A DNA stretch of 64,000 bases from Steinernema hermaphroditum (Eukaryota > Nematoda > Chromadorea > Rhabditida > Steinernematidae). The translations under genes and the position numbers were made by a program. The notes beneath the pieces are model-generated. The model was given only the letters and a program-made list of their open reading frames with translations. It was not told where the DNA came from and searched no databases. The stretch covers positions 16,120,001 through 16,184,000 of the forward strand of contig CM059621.1 of the NCBI GenBank assembly GCA_030435675.1. The letters run 5' to 3'. Below are positions 12,362-23,612 of this stretch, piece by piece. Numbering within the stretch: the stretch's first letter is position 1; each line of letters begins with the position of its first letter.

Positions 12362-14055
12362 TATGTGTCTGAAAAATTGTGAATATTGTATTTTAAATCC
12401 ATACTCGCTAGACAGAATCATTACACAGATGCGCAGACAGTCTGGAAAAGCTCTGCGGAAAAATTATATAGAAAACGTTCCCAAATGTATCAACAGTCAA
12501 GAATTCTGGCTCTAGATAGTCTATCCATTGTTACGGTATACTATAAAATGTAGGGCGAACAATGATGGTGATTAAAAACAACGAGGGAGGTCTTCTCTGA
12601 ACCCTTAAAGGAGAGGGCTGTTGTTGCTCGAAAAGCGGGTTACATCGTAGAGTCATGGAGCGATTCCAGGGAAGGCTAGGAAAGTCTAGAAGTTAGCATT
12701 TAGACATAATCCGCACAACCGTTCATTTGAATCATCTTAGAATCGACGACCGGTCGATCCATGGATATAAAAAGCAGACGACTTCGGTGGAGTGGTCACT
12801 TCTACTGACTGCAGACTCTGAGCGGTCGTTCATAGACAGTGCAAAGTGCAGAAGACTTTTCAAGTAGACAGATGGTGCAAGCTTATAACTGAGGTGCAAA
12901 AAAACATTATTTTAATTGGAACTAAATAATGGAGGCATAATACCATACAGTATCATAAATTCGCCTCCGAACAGCCTCCGCACATGAGAGGAAGAGGAAC
13001 GTCGCTATTCCGTGACAGCGCGGCGCCGACGACGAGTTGTCGGCGACCTTGGCTTCGGTCGGTCAGTCGCGCGGTCATTTTTGATGTTCTGTCGCGCGGG
13101 TGTTATGTCAACAAATGCATTTGTGACGTTTAGAGTCGCCCCACTCTCGCGCAGCGTTACTATACGCACAGGAAAACGGTAATCGGAGTTGTCGGTGTTG
13201 TCTAGGTGTGCACGAGAGGAGCCGGATGTTGCTCAGCGACATCGTGACGGATGTCCGTCGCAAAACAATACCGTCTTTAAGGGACTACTGTAGGATAGAG
13301 GACCAGAACGTCTCTGATTCACAAAACTGCTGTAATCTAATGACATTCCATCAAATATTGAGCATGTACTATAAATCGTCACATTCTCATAGGATGTTCG
13401 GTGAAATCTGGAGGAAACAAAACCCATGGAACGCTAAAAAGAAACACTCTCAACGAAACGCCGCCTGTACCCCAGATGAATCACCTAAATAAGGCTCATC
13501 GGCAAACTTTCGTTTTTCTCCTTTCACCTAGCCTCATACATCATCAAAATATGACAAAATATAATCTGCTGAAAACAGAATATTTATGTTACATCGGCCA
13601 GAAGGCTTATCTTCTTTCTTGTTTTTCTTGTTGTTCTGCTGTATTTTGATGATACATGGGGCTAGGCGGGGAGAAAGACGAGAGTGCATCCCCTTATGTA
13701 AGCACTCAAAGCGATGTCCCTGATGCCGCAAAATATACGGTATTATTGTTACTCGTTGTTGTTTTCTTGACCGGTTTTCTTGCTATGAAGACATCCTTGT
13801 TAATTTATAATGTTAGTTTTGGTTCTAATTGCCGAAAAACTTAGAAAAATGATGAAAAAAACGACAAAAACTGACAAGAATATCGTATCCTTTGTGGAGT
13901 CAGGATAGTCTGTCTGTCAAAGTGCGGAGTCCAGATAGTCTGTCTAGACAGTCTGACTTGCAACCGCCACCTCGGAGCCGCATTCAGTCGTGAGTGTCGG
14001 CTTTGAGGCGGTCAGTTGATCCCGCTGCTTGGCATCTCGCACGGTAAGCGCAGCG
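12362..14055 (+). other. Intergenic region with dispersed repeats and an inverted repeat
   Basis: No convincing gene. It holds one copy of the repeat also found at 15755-15900 and 18690-18775 (here 12525-12660, opposite orientation), a copy of the repeat also at 43600-43735 (here about 12731-12863), a GC-rich block at 12965-13160, and an imperfect palindrome at 13529-13667. From about 13720 onward the DNA is the promoter side of the phosphatase duplication, near-identical to 16755 onward. Confidence 0.6.
13529..13667. repeat. Imperfect inverted repeat with 25-bp arms
   Basis: The left arm (about 13529-13553, CCTAGCCTCATACATCATCA...) pairs with the right arm (about 13643-13667) with two or three mismatches, around an internal stretch of about 90 bp. 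It could be a small MITE or a hairpin-forming element. No coding potential is evident inside. Confidence 0.6.
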
Positions 14056-15531
14056 ATGAGCGGGCGTACTGCGCCGAGTTCCGACGACCGACCGATGCCT
14101 TCGGTCGATGCGCACGCTCCGAATGGAGACACGGCGATGAATCGCGCAGAAAGTGATGGTAAGTCTGTGCGAAGGGCGGCTAGCCATTATAGCTTTTACC
14201 ATTTCAGAAGCCGGGAAACGTTCCATTATAAAGGACGACTTAGATGTGGATAACCTTATCTATCGCCTGCTGAATGCAGGCTCGCCGGACACTTGCCTCA
14301 CTAAAGTTGTGAAGAGGGACGAGATAATACAGTTGTGCCGGATGGCAAAGAAAGTGTTCGAGTCACAAAGTGCAATGTTAGAACTGGAGCCGCCTGTGAA
14401 GATTTGTGGCGATATTCATGGTCAATATGGAGGTAACTCGTTGTGTTTTTGTTCTTTCCATAAATATGCGTCTTTCAGACCTTCTTCGCCTATTCGACTG
14501 CTTTGGCTTTCCACCAACAGCGAACTACCTCTTCCTGGGCGACTATGTTGATCGGGGTGGGCACTGCCTGGAGACCATCTGCTTGCTGTTTGCGTACAAA
14601 ATCAAGTACCCGGAAAATTTCTTCCTGCTGCGCGGAAACCATGAGATCGCCAGTATCAATATACTGTTCGGGTTCTACGGACAGGTTTTGGAGCGTTACC
14701 AGAGCGTCCAGCTCTTTAACGCGTTCCAGGACACCTTCCGGGTGATGCCCTTAACTGCTCTCATTTCTGCAAGGATTCTTTGTATGCATGGAGGTTTGTC
14801 GAAGAGGATCAACTCCATTGATGACCTCCGGAAGATCACTGTACCGTTATATGTCCGAGAGACTGAAGAAAAAAAAGAAAACGATAAAGAGAAAGAGAAA
14901 GAGAAAAAGAAAAAAGATGAAGAGGATAACGAAATATATACCATGGAGCATGACTTGCTCTGGTGAGTATTCATTTGGACTGTTTTGTGCTCATTGCTGT
15001 TTCAAAGGGCCGATCCCAACGACAAGAAGGAAGGATGGGGCAGACAGGAACGTAGAGGCGCTCTTTTCGGAAGCGATATCGTTGATGAGTATGTAAAGAA
15101 ACTAAACATTGATTTGATCGTCAGAGCTCATCAGGCTGTGGTGCGTCTTTTACAATCCTGGGGCAATAACGCCTTGATTTTATAACTTTAGCGAGGATAC
15201 AGGTTCTCTCGTGGTGACAAGCTGATCACCATTTTCTCGGCTCCAAACTACATAGGTGCGTTTCCGTCTGCTCCCCTGTATCACTCTACTTTGGCTACTT
15301 TCAGGAGAAAACTACAACGAAGCAGGTGTACTGGATGTGAACGAGAAACTCAAATGTTCTCTCCACCTCATCCGCCCTTGGCAATGTGCAGAACCTGACC
15401 CCAAAGTGGAAAAGGAGGAAGAGGAGGATATAAAGTATTATAAGGATGTCGAGAATGCTCAGAATTATAAGGATGAGAAGGATGCTAAGAATGACAAGGA
15501 TGATAATGATGATAAGGATGCTACGAAATAA
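14056..15531 (+). CDS. PP1-like Ser/Thr phosphatase, copy A (411 aa, charged insertion)
   Basis: Six exons: 14056-14158, 14208-14432, 14479-14962, 15008-15140, 15192-15255, 15305-15531. All metal and catalytic motifs of the PP1 family are present: [31 protein letters not shown] and ITIFSAPNY. It should therefore be an active metallophosphatase. Departures from classic PP1 include RGNHEI for RGNHEC and SAPNYIG for SAPNYCG. About 30 Lys/Glu/Asp residues (from [17 protein letters not shown]) sit in the loop before HDLLWADP. The Asp/Lys-rich tail has repeats ([18 protein letters not shown]). The 34-residue N terminus is poorly conserved. Worm PP1 expansions of this kind are often sperm-specific (GSP-3/4 group), which is inference here. 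Its 3 kb duplicate lies downstream. Confidence 0.92.
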
Positions 15532-15754
15532 ACATGTATTCTGTTGTTCACTCTTCCACTGCGTCAAGCACTCAGTGCACAAACGGCACTCAGAGCTACT
15601 CACACCACATATCACTAGAAGTGACCACTGCACCGAAGTCGACTGTATGTATGTCCGCGGATCGACCGAGTGTAAGATGATTCAAATGAAGGGTTGTGTG
15701 GGTTACGTCTAAATGCTATCTTCTAGACTTCCCCGTATTGACCTCGAATCGCTC

Positions 15755-15900
15755 CGTGACTCTACGATGCAACCCCTTTTTCGAGGAACAACAGCCCTCT
15801 CCTTTAAAGATGAAGAGAAGACCTCCCCCGTTGTTCTTAATCATCATCCTTGTATTTGGATTTTTGGCTCTACATTTCATGGTATACGGTAGACTATCCA
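15755..15900 (+). repeat. Dispersed repeat, copy 2 of 3
   Basis: This block, containing GACTCTACGATGCAACCCC and later CAACAGCCCTCTCC, matches 18690-18775 in the same orientation and the reverse complement of 12525-12660. Similarity with the inverted copy extends over roughly 130-150 bp including the flank near GTATACGGTAGACTATC. It belongs to the phosphatase duplication unit but the inverted third copy lies outside it. A short ORF in it is probably chance. Confidence 0.65.
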
Positions 15901-15929
15901 GAAACCAGTATTTTTGATCGTCGCTATAT

Positions 15930-16700
15930 TTGAAAAACAGCTGAGTGTGGATGTGAAACTGTTCCGTTCCACTTGAAAACCGTATTGTTCCGAGGCTTGG
16001 AACCCTTAGCAGGCTCAACGTTGTTCAGCGGATCCCTCAGGAAATCATCCGGGTAGCAGAAGCTGACGATCTCCTCGGCGTTGGCGGCCTCTATCTGGCG
16101 GAAGTTGCACATACTCGGTGCCCGGGATGAAGATCCATCCAAGGCCCATGTTCCTCACGAAACTCGACCTCAGCCGGGTTCATGCGCATGTTCCGTGTGA
16201 GCTTGAGCTCCTTGAACTGCTCGAAAATCTTGCTGCAGTTGAGCGAGCTAGTGAGCACCGCTGCCTTTCGCTGTTCGTCTCCGGAAACAGAATGGGCCTA
16301 GCTGCTTGAAGTCGCCGCTGAGGACGACAACCTTCACGCAGAAGAGCTTCTTCTTGGTCTCCTCGTCCGTGTAGCGCAACTTCAGAAGCTTTCGAACTTG
16401 ATGCGCGACTGATCTTCAGCGCGCACATCATTGCTGATGCAGAAGGCCTTATGTGCAGTAGAGCGGCATTGAAGGAGGAGCGCGGCGATCCCGGTGGAGG
16501 CGCATGCGACGTACTGCGACTTCCGGGCGTTGATGCGAGCGATGAGGGCGTTGAAGAGGAACGTCTTGCCGGTTCCGCCTTTGCCGATCACGAAGAAGAG
16601 ATGGTCGGGGTTCGTGACTTGCTCGTCGACTCTACCGTCCACGGCGTCGAGGATCTGGTTGTTGACCTCAGACGGTCATGGACGTAGAGTAGCTGCACCA
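15930..16700 (-). pseudogene. Broken PIF1/Helitron-type helicase fragment
   Basis: Reading the minus strand downward, one finds the Walker A region (FFVIGKGGTGKTFLFNALI), then ACASTGIAALLLQ and STAHKAF. An abrupt jump leads to VKVVVLSGDFKQLGPF and LKLTRNMRMNPAEVEF. These are helicase motifs I, Ia, III and IV of the PIF1/Helitron helicase family in the right order. The motif II segment (DEAPM) is missing and the pieces lie in different frames, so the gene is dead. It lies exactly between the two phosphatase copies. No Rep domain or Helitron terminus is visible. Confidence 0.8.
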
Positions 16701-17081
16701 CGTGCTACATCCGGTAATTGGAGTTGATGACAGCTCATACCGCATCATACATTTCACAGCCCAGACGCCACAAAATATACGGTACTACTGCCACTCTTTG
16801 TTGTTTTATGACCGGTTGTCTTGCTACAAGGACATACTTGTTAATTTACAATATTAATTTTGGCTCTAAATGCCGAAAAACTTAGAAAAATGGTGAAAAA
16901 ACGACAAAAACTGACAAGAATATCGTATCCTTTGTGACGTCAGGGCAGTCTGTGTATCAAAGTCCGGAGTCCAGACAGCCACCACTTCGGAGCTGCAATA
17001 CGTCATTCGGTCGTGAGTGTCGGCTTTGAGGCGGTCAGTTGATCCCGCTGCTTGCTGGCATCTCGCACGGTAAGCGCAGCG

Positions 17082-18511
17082 ATGAGCGGGCGTACTGCGC
17101 CGAGTTCCGACGACCGACCGATGCCTTCGGTCGATGCGCACGCTCCGAATGGAGACACGGCGATGAATCGCGCAGAAAGTGATGGTAAGTCTGTGCGAAG
17201 GGCGGCTAGCCATTATAGCTTTTACCATTTCAGAAGCCGGGAAACGTTCCATTATAAAGGACGACTTAAATGTGGATCACCTTATCTATCGCCTGCTGAA
17301 TGCAGGCTCGCCGGACACTTGCCTCACTAAAGTTGTGAAGAGGGACGAGATAATACAGTTGTGCCGGATGGCAAAGAAAGTGTTCGAGTCACAAAATGTA
17401 ATGTTAGAACTGGAGCCGCCTGTGAAGATTTGTGGCGATATTCATGGTCAATATGGAGGTAACTCGTTGTGTCTTTGTTCTTTCCATAAATATGCGTCTT
17501 TCAGACCTTCTTCGCCTATTCGACTGCTTTGGCTTTCCACCAACAACGAACTACCTCTTCCTGGGCGACTATGTTGATCGGGGTGGGCACTGCCTGGAGA
17601 CCATCTGCTTGCTGTTTGCGTACAAAATCAAGTACCCGGAAAATTTCTTCCTGCTGCGCGGAAACCATGAGTGCGCCAGTATCAATGTAGAATACGGGTT
17701 CTACATACAAGTTTTGGAGCGTTACCAGAGCGTCCAGCTCTTTAACGCGTTCCAGGACACCTTCCGGGTGATGCCCTTAACTGCTCTCATTTCTGAAAGG
17801 ATTCTTTGTATGCATGGAGGTTTGCCGAAGGGGATCAACTCCATCGATGATCTCCGACAGATCAAAAGACCGACAATGCTTGAGAAAGGGAGCATACAAG
17901 AGGACTTGGTCTGGTGAGTGTTTGACTGGACTGGTTTGTGTTTATTGCTAATTCAAAGGTCCGACCCCGATTGGAAAAACAAAGGATGGAAGGCGAACTC
18001 GGCGAGGAGAAGCTCACATACCTTTGGAAGAGATGTCGTTGATGAGTATGCAGACAAACTAAACATCGATTTGATCGTCAGAGCTCATCAGGCTGTGGTG
18101 CGTCTTTTGCAATCCCGGGGCAACAGTGTCTTGATTTTATAATTTTAGCGAGGATACGAATTCTTTCCTGGTAAAAAGTTGATCACCATTTTCTCGGCTC
18201 CAAACTACGGTGGTCAGTTCCGTCTGTTCCCTTGCATCACTCTACTTTGGCCGCTTTCAGGACAATACGACAACGAAGCAGGTGTACTGAATGTGAACGA
18301 GAAACTGGAATGTTCTCTCCAGGTCATCCGTCCTTTGAAATATGCAGAACCTGACCCCAATGTAAAGAAGCAGGAAGAGCAGCCTATAAATTATGGTTGC
18401 AATTCAAAACTCAAAGGATGGAAGATCTCACATAAGGAGCATGCAAAGAAACTAAGCATCGATTTGATCGTCAGAGCTTATGAGGCTCTGGTGCGTCTTT
18501 GGCAATCTTGA
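17082..18511 (+). CDS. PP1-like Ser/Thr phosphatase, copy B (396 aa)
   Basis: Six exons: 17082-17184, 17234-17458, 17505-17913, 17959-18097, 18149-18212, 18261-18511. Splice sites are identical in position to copy A, and the first three exons are nearly identical in sequence. [35 protein letters not shown] and ITIFSAPNY are all present, so it is predicted active. It lacks the charged insertion of copy A. The 3' end is odd: after the normal end near AEPDPNV the frame continues through a second, degraded copy of its own exon 4 (GWKISH...LSIDLIVRAYEAL). It then runs into the duplicated intron sequence and stops at TGA 18509-18511. The gene therefore carries an internal 3' duplication. Male-germline function is a family-based guess. 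Confidence 0.92.
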
Positions 18512-18971
18512 GGCAATAACGACTCGATTTGACCAGCCGTTCACCCTCTCGGCATCGATTTGATCGTCAACCCCAATAAACCTCTATTCTGTTGTTCACT
18601 CTTGCACTCCATGGATGATTTGCGAATCGGCGTCGTCGACTTTCACCAATAGCACATAAGCTTGCACCACCTGTCTACGTGAAACATCTTGACTCTACGA
18701 TGTAACCCGCTTTTCGAGCAACAACAGCCCTCTCTTTTAAGGGTTCAGAGAAGACCTCCCTCTTGATCACCTTCTTCCTCCAACAACAATCTGTATTAAC
18801 CTCTCTAAAACTCTAACAGTCCACGAAAACAAAACAAACTATACAAGTTCTCAGCAAAAAGGGCGATCTTCTGAAGATCGACGGAGATGTTGACCCGTTT
18901 GAGAGCAGCACTGGCGTGAACAAACCTAAGGCAGTCGAATAGCTCTGTCTACAGTACCCGTAGTTGTGAGC
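18512..18971 (+). other. Intergenic region between convergent genes
   Basis: It contains a third short copy of the CATCGATTTGATCGTCA word of the phosphatase (about 18553), an AATAAA at about 18576 for the phosphatase 3' end, and the third copy of the dispersed repeat at about 18690-18775. Nothing else is evident. Confidence 0.6.
18690..18775 (+). repeat. Dispersed repeat, copy 3 of 3
   Basis: GACTCTACGATGTAACCCGC through CAACAGCCCTCTC matches 15755-15850 in direct orientation and 12580-12660 in inverted orientation. It lies near the downstream edge of the phosphatase duplication. Confidence 0.65.
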
Positions 18972-20837
18972 CTAGCAAGAGGCTAAGAAGGGACCGTCTT
19001 CCTCGTGGTCCGTCCACCTACAACTTCCCGTTAGGGTTGCATCGAAGGGTGAGACGAACCTGAAGAACATTTTGGTGTACTGGTGGTCGGCTTTTGGCGA
19101 AGAGCGCCGCAGGTCCCAGCTGAAGGTGGGCAGCCCGTTATAAAGCTCGATGTAGCGCTCCGGACGGGGAATCAGATGCTCCACTTTCCGATCGAAGCTT
19201 CTCGAGACGTCCGAGTCGCTTTCGTCGTCTAGACGACCGAAGAGTTGTCTGAACGGGGGTGAAGAAGACGAGAAAGAAGCACGTCTCACTCTGTGTCGTA
19301 GTCGTCTACCGTATACGTCGTTCCGAAGTAGTAGTTGAATCGGTGCGAGACGTCATCTCTGTAGTTGAATTCGGTACCGTCCAGTGACTGCGCCGACGAA
19401 CTGCAGCACGAGCTGAGGCCGTCGGGTGATTTGCGGAAAGTGCTGAAAGAAGATACCGTAGTCCCTTCATGAAATTATCTTCCTAACGTACTCATTAGAA
19501 CTGTCGGAGTCGCTGAAGAGGCCACTGTCGGCAGAAGAAGTCGTCTGGTGACTCTCGCTGGTGGCACGCTCCAACTTCTCGAAATTGGCGATCTCCGCCA
19601 CAACATTCACTTCGATCGTCTTTACCCACTCAATGAGGATATCGTAATCCGGCTGAAAATCACACTTTGTGAGTGCTGTAGTGCTCAGTTCGCCCACCTC
19701 GTCATCGACTTTCAAACTCTTCACGTAGCTCATGAACTTGGCCATGTAAGGACAAAGCCGTTCCCAATTCGCCGTCTCTTTCAATCGCAAAACATACTCA
19801 CACACTTCACTTCTGGCGAAGGAAGAGTGACAGTAACCCTAAAGAGCGGCTTTTAAAACGAGTGGGAAAAGCTGGGATCAGCCGTAGATCGAACCCTGGA
19901 CCTCTCGCATCAAAGCGAGAATCATACCGCTAGACTATTGAGCAACGTTTGGCAACACCTGTTCAAATATTCTACATACCTTCCATGGTAAATCGCCATT
20001 CAGGAGTTCGACAAGTACGTATCCAGCACTTTCCAAATCGTCTCTTTTCGACTGCTCTACCATCTTGTGGCTGTTGATGCTCATGTACTTAACCGTCCCC
20101 ACGAGACGCCCTTTTTTCTGCGCCACCGGTCGGGTTTTGTCCGTTAATCTGGAAGATACAGTATGCTTTCAAACTTCCTAATCTGCTGTTAACCTTCTCG
20201 ACAAGCCATAATCGATAAGATGGAGGATGTGGGACTTCTCCTGGACTCCCATGACCATATTTTCCAGTTTTAGGTCACGGTGGATGATGCCCGATTTGTG
20301 GACGTGCCGTATCCTTTCGATTAGTTGCACACCGATATTGACAATCGTCTACAAGGATTACTGTAGGAGATAAGTGGAAGAGCGACTAACATGTATGGAG
20401 AACTTCCTATCACAGTAGCGGAAAAGACTTCCAATACTAGGGCCGAGGAGATCGAGGATGAGGACGCGAATGTTGCCGATTTTTACGGTTCCATATGATT
20501 TGGGGAACCCTACAGTATCCGCCTGCCCCGGCGTCTCTTTGTGAAGTAGAGTGCCATAGATGGAGCACTCGTACATGAGGTAGTCCTTCGACGACTCCTT
20601 GTTGAGCGCGGCCTCGTAGGTCGACAAGGGCGTCGTCTTCTCGAACTTCAAGGCGACCTTCCGCGAGGCGTTCTTCAGATCGACGCCGACGAAAATGTCG
20701 CCATAGGAGCCGTGTGCGATGTTGGAGAGGACGCGGAAGCGGTTGTTGACGACGAGGCCCTCCTTCGACGCCAGCATACGGCGCATGTCGTCGTCGGCGA
20801 CTGCCGTGTCCCACTGTTGAGTGCTGGCCCCCGCCAT
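18972..20837 (-). CDS. CK1-family (worm expansion, TTBK/CK1-like) Ser/Thr kinase
   Basis: It starts MAGASTQQ at 20837, just after a TTTTCCAG site. Kinase features in order: glycine loop [10 protein letters not shown], lysine in [25 protein letters not shown] (DYG for DFG) and the CK1 signature [30 protein letters not shown] follows. The catalytic residues are intact. A non-kinase C-terminal part of about 250 residues continues through exons at about 19855-19490, 19458-19290 and 19248-18972, with Ser/Asp-rich stretches ([13 protein letters not shown]). The last exon is joined through a 41-bp intron; if that intron is not used, the protein ends at a TGA at 19286-19288. Nematode CK1 expansions are largely spermatogenic. 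The neighbouring phosphatase pair is convergent with it. Confidence 0.88.
19874..19944 (-). pseudogene. tRNA-Pro-like pseudogene in a CK1 intron
   Basis: The minus strand reads TAGTCTAGCGGTATGATTCT then CGCTTTGATGCGAGAGGTCC, the D arm, anticodon arm and T arm start of tRNA-Pro. The anticodon loop is one base short and lacks the TGG anticodon, the T stem has mismatches and the acceptor arms do not pair. It is a decayed tRNA-Pro lying within an intron of the kinase gene, in the same orientation. Confidence 0.75.
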
Positions 20838-22474
20838 TTGAGGGATCTGGAAAAGGAACACGTACGTTAGGCGGGTTCGGGGACGTGGCGAGGGCAGACG
20901 AATAAGGGTAGAGTAAAGCAGGTGGTACAAGTCTGTCTAGAGTGAGCTGAAGCCATCTAAACCTGTTTTAGGTTTTAAACGGGCTTCTGTTCGATTGTGA
21001 GTAAAAAAAATATTTTCAGCTGATCATTGCGATCATTATCAAAAAGGGGACACGTTTTAGTACGGTATGAGGAACAGAAATAGGGAACTAAAATGCCAAG
21101 AAGGCGGAAATTCCATCACTTTGACGACTTCCGGTGAAAAAAACGGCCAAAAGAGCGAGGCATTCATGCATAAAACTCAATTAAACCGCGATAGAGTGTC
21201 TCGTAGACATAGACTCGCCTAGAAATGTCAATTTGAAAATAGAAGGCTACAAGAGCTACAAGATTCGTTTAAAGGGACAACGAATAAACAGCCACTTTGT
21301 CTAGACAGTTCTTGTCTAGACCATAACTGTCCAATTGTCTGAAGATGCAACGGAACAGACTACAGAAATCCAGGCTGGTTCGGTCTAGGCATATTCACAA
21401 AGTGCAAGAAGCGTCATTTCACCTCGGACAACATAAATGGAACGTCTCGAAACAAAAGGGTGTACAAAAAAATATTTTTATTTTATAAGTACAGCCCTGT
21501 CAAGTGCCCCAAGCAGCACTTGACTAGAAAAGTATTTGTCCGAAGGAAAACACGTAAACAGACTTTATGGCTTCAATAGGCATATGTAAAATGCATGATT
21601 TAATCATGGATTACGGTAAAATAACGAACAGATACCGTAACCCATGGGCACAGGAAGTGAACGGAATCGATCGGTGTGGTCGAAGACGGCGCCAGAAGGC
21701 CGAATCACCTGGCCGGAGGCGCGGTTTTGCGCGAAAAGCGCCGTTCCCCAAATTCAAAAAGGGGTACCGTATGCCGTTAGGTTTGGTTCAGGGAATTCCT
21801 GTTAAGATAGCATGGCGCTTGTGAGGAGGTAATTTTCGAATTTGTCGAGCGGATTTGCAACGAATGGAGGATTGACTTTTCTGTTGTCGTGTTTTGATAC
21901 CTAGACTGTCTGCGAGACCTAATGAAAGCTGTCTAGACTTGCAGATGACTAAGAAGACAAGACATCTTCGATCAGCTTGAAATATAATTTCTGACGGTTT
22001 TCCTCGTTTTTGCCGCATTTTACGTGGTACTTATCTTGAATTCTTCTTGTTGAAATATCTTCGGATCATCCGTTAGTCATGAACATGCTTTAAGTTCGTC
22101 GGCTAACTTAGTTTTTTGGGTTCTGCGCGTATTTCGAGTCCAGCTTTGTGTCATTTGACCTTTTAGCTTATTTTGATCCAAAAGTTCATAGATCTTTGTG
22201 GCTGAGGCATGTTTTTCATTGTTATTTATTTTTTTTGCAGCATTTTTTGGACTACAGTGCCAAACAGTATCTGTACGAGTTCCATTTATAGACAGTAGCG
22301 GACGGTTGCACCACTATGACCGGTTGCTCTCGAGGAATGATCTCAGAGATTGTGTCTAGACACTGTCTGTCATGAAGCCGCATTAGCTACATCTACATCA
22401 TCGCGTTCTCTTCGTCTTTGTTCTTGGAACATTTTGGAACTATTCCTATTCCAGGAGCCAGAAATCTCTCCAAA
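20838..22474. other. Divergent intergenic region
   Basis: No gene is supported. It separates the minus-strand CK1 kinase from plus-strand STEEP1, so both promoters should be here. Visible items are several CTGTCTAGAC words (21300-21330, 22340-22370) and a small perfect stem-loop (CAAGTGC...GCACTTG, about 21498-21523) after an A/T-rich run. Confidence 0.5.
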
Positions 22475-23345
22475 ATGGCTCAAGTGGTCGGAGATCAGAT
22501 GGGTGTCGACCACGTCGAAGACGACATGCGCAATGCCGATCAGAAGATCATCGAAGTTCGCGACAAGGAAGAGTACTTCGAGAAGCAGCTCTACACCTAC
22601 TATTGCCATTGCTCACAGGTGAGATTCTGGCGATGTGACCTGTGATTTATTCTTTGTTTCAGATTGCCATGATCTCGGATACACTTATGCATCGGATGCC
22701 TCTCAGGAAACGCGATGGTGCACGCGTGATCGACCCGGCGTTGACTACAGCCCAGATCTACGTCGAAAATGGCGACACTGTCTATGTTAGAAGGTACGGT
22801 GCTTGGACTCCGATAGTCTTCTTTTCATTTGAGACAGCTATGTCTGGAGCTGCTTGCCTAGACTTGTCAGATGAAGGACTGTCTAACAAATTCCAGACTG
22901 TTCTGAATTGTCTGTCTATTGTTTTGATTTCAGACCAGAAGGACTAGAGCAGCAATACCGCAAGAACTGCAAGAAGTGCGCCGTTCCGCTGTTCTACCAG
23001 CACCCCTTCAACCTCAACTTCACCTTCATCTTCGACAACGCGCTACTTTCGGCGAAGCAGATGGGCGGTGTCAGTGAGAGCAACGAGGAGCCGTTGAAGA
23101 AGGTCACCCTCACGAAGCAGATCAGAAACCAAGGCAAAGTGGGATCGGTCACCGTGTCAACCGTCGAGGAAGACGAAGACGAGATCGAGGCACACGAAAG
23201 CGCCGAGAGCTACTCCATCAATGCGAAGATCATCGAGGCGCAGATGAAGCGCAAGGGCATGAAGCAGAAGTCGAAGCTCGAGGCGGCCGTGGAGGCGGAG
23301 CGGAAGAAGGCCGAATCCAAACGCGGAACGTTGTTTGGATGTTGA
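22475..23345 (+). CDS. STEEP1: STEEP1 (CXorf56) homologue, 228 aa
   Basis: Three exons (22475-22618, 22663-22793, 22934-23345) give 228 residues, the family's usual size. Conserved blocks are [16 protein letters not shown]-like [59 protein letters not shown] and the Lys/Glu-rich helix near the end. Paired cysteines (YYCHC and KKCAVP) suggest a zinc knuckle. In mammals the protein promotes exit of STING from the ER; its role in worms is unknown. A TATTCCAG site 20 bases before the ATG is a probable trans-splice acceptor. The C terminus is shorter than in human. Confidence 0.93.
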
Positions 23346-23612
23346 TGTACAGAGTGAGTAAATGGTTGTCTGTGTCTAGTAATGTCTCCATAGCACCGGT
23401 TGCAGTCAGTGTCCAGACCACGCACCATTTGTCGATGGCGGTCGAGTCAAGCGGTACAGCCGCTCGCTACTATATGAAAATGGACGTCGTCTAGACACTG
23501 TCTGGAAACGTATTTTGTCGTGGATCTCATGAGCCGTTTGGAAGATACTTTACACCCGCGTGAATTAAAGCATCGCAGTCACAAAACAAGCAGTTTAAAG
23601 CGTTGGGGCGGA

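Noticed and set aside
13529..13667. Possible microRNA precursor
   Set aside because: The loop of about 90 bp is too large and the arms carry bulges; kept only as an inverted repeat.
14696..14974. Ser/Phe-rich minus-strand frame
   Set aside because: Complement of the Lys/Glu-rich insertion of the phosphatase, not a gene.
15696..15917. Short plus-strand ORF with a hydrophobic segment
   Set aside because: It lies in a dispersed repeat whose other two copies do not keep the frame.
21498..21523. Perfect stem-loop CAAGTGC...GCACTTG
   Set aside because: Short palindromes of this size arise by chance; no histone or terminator context.
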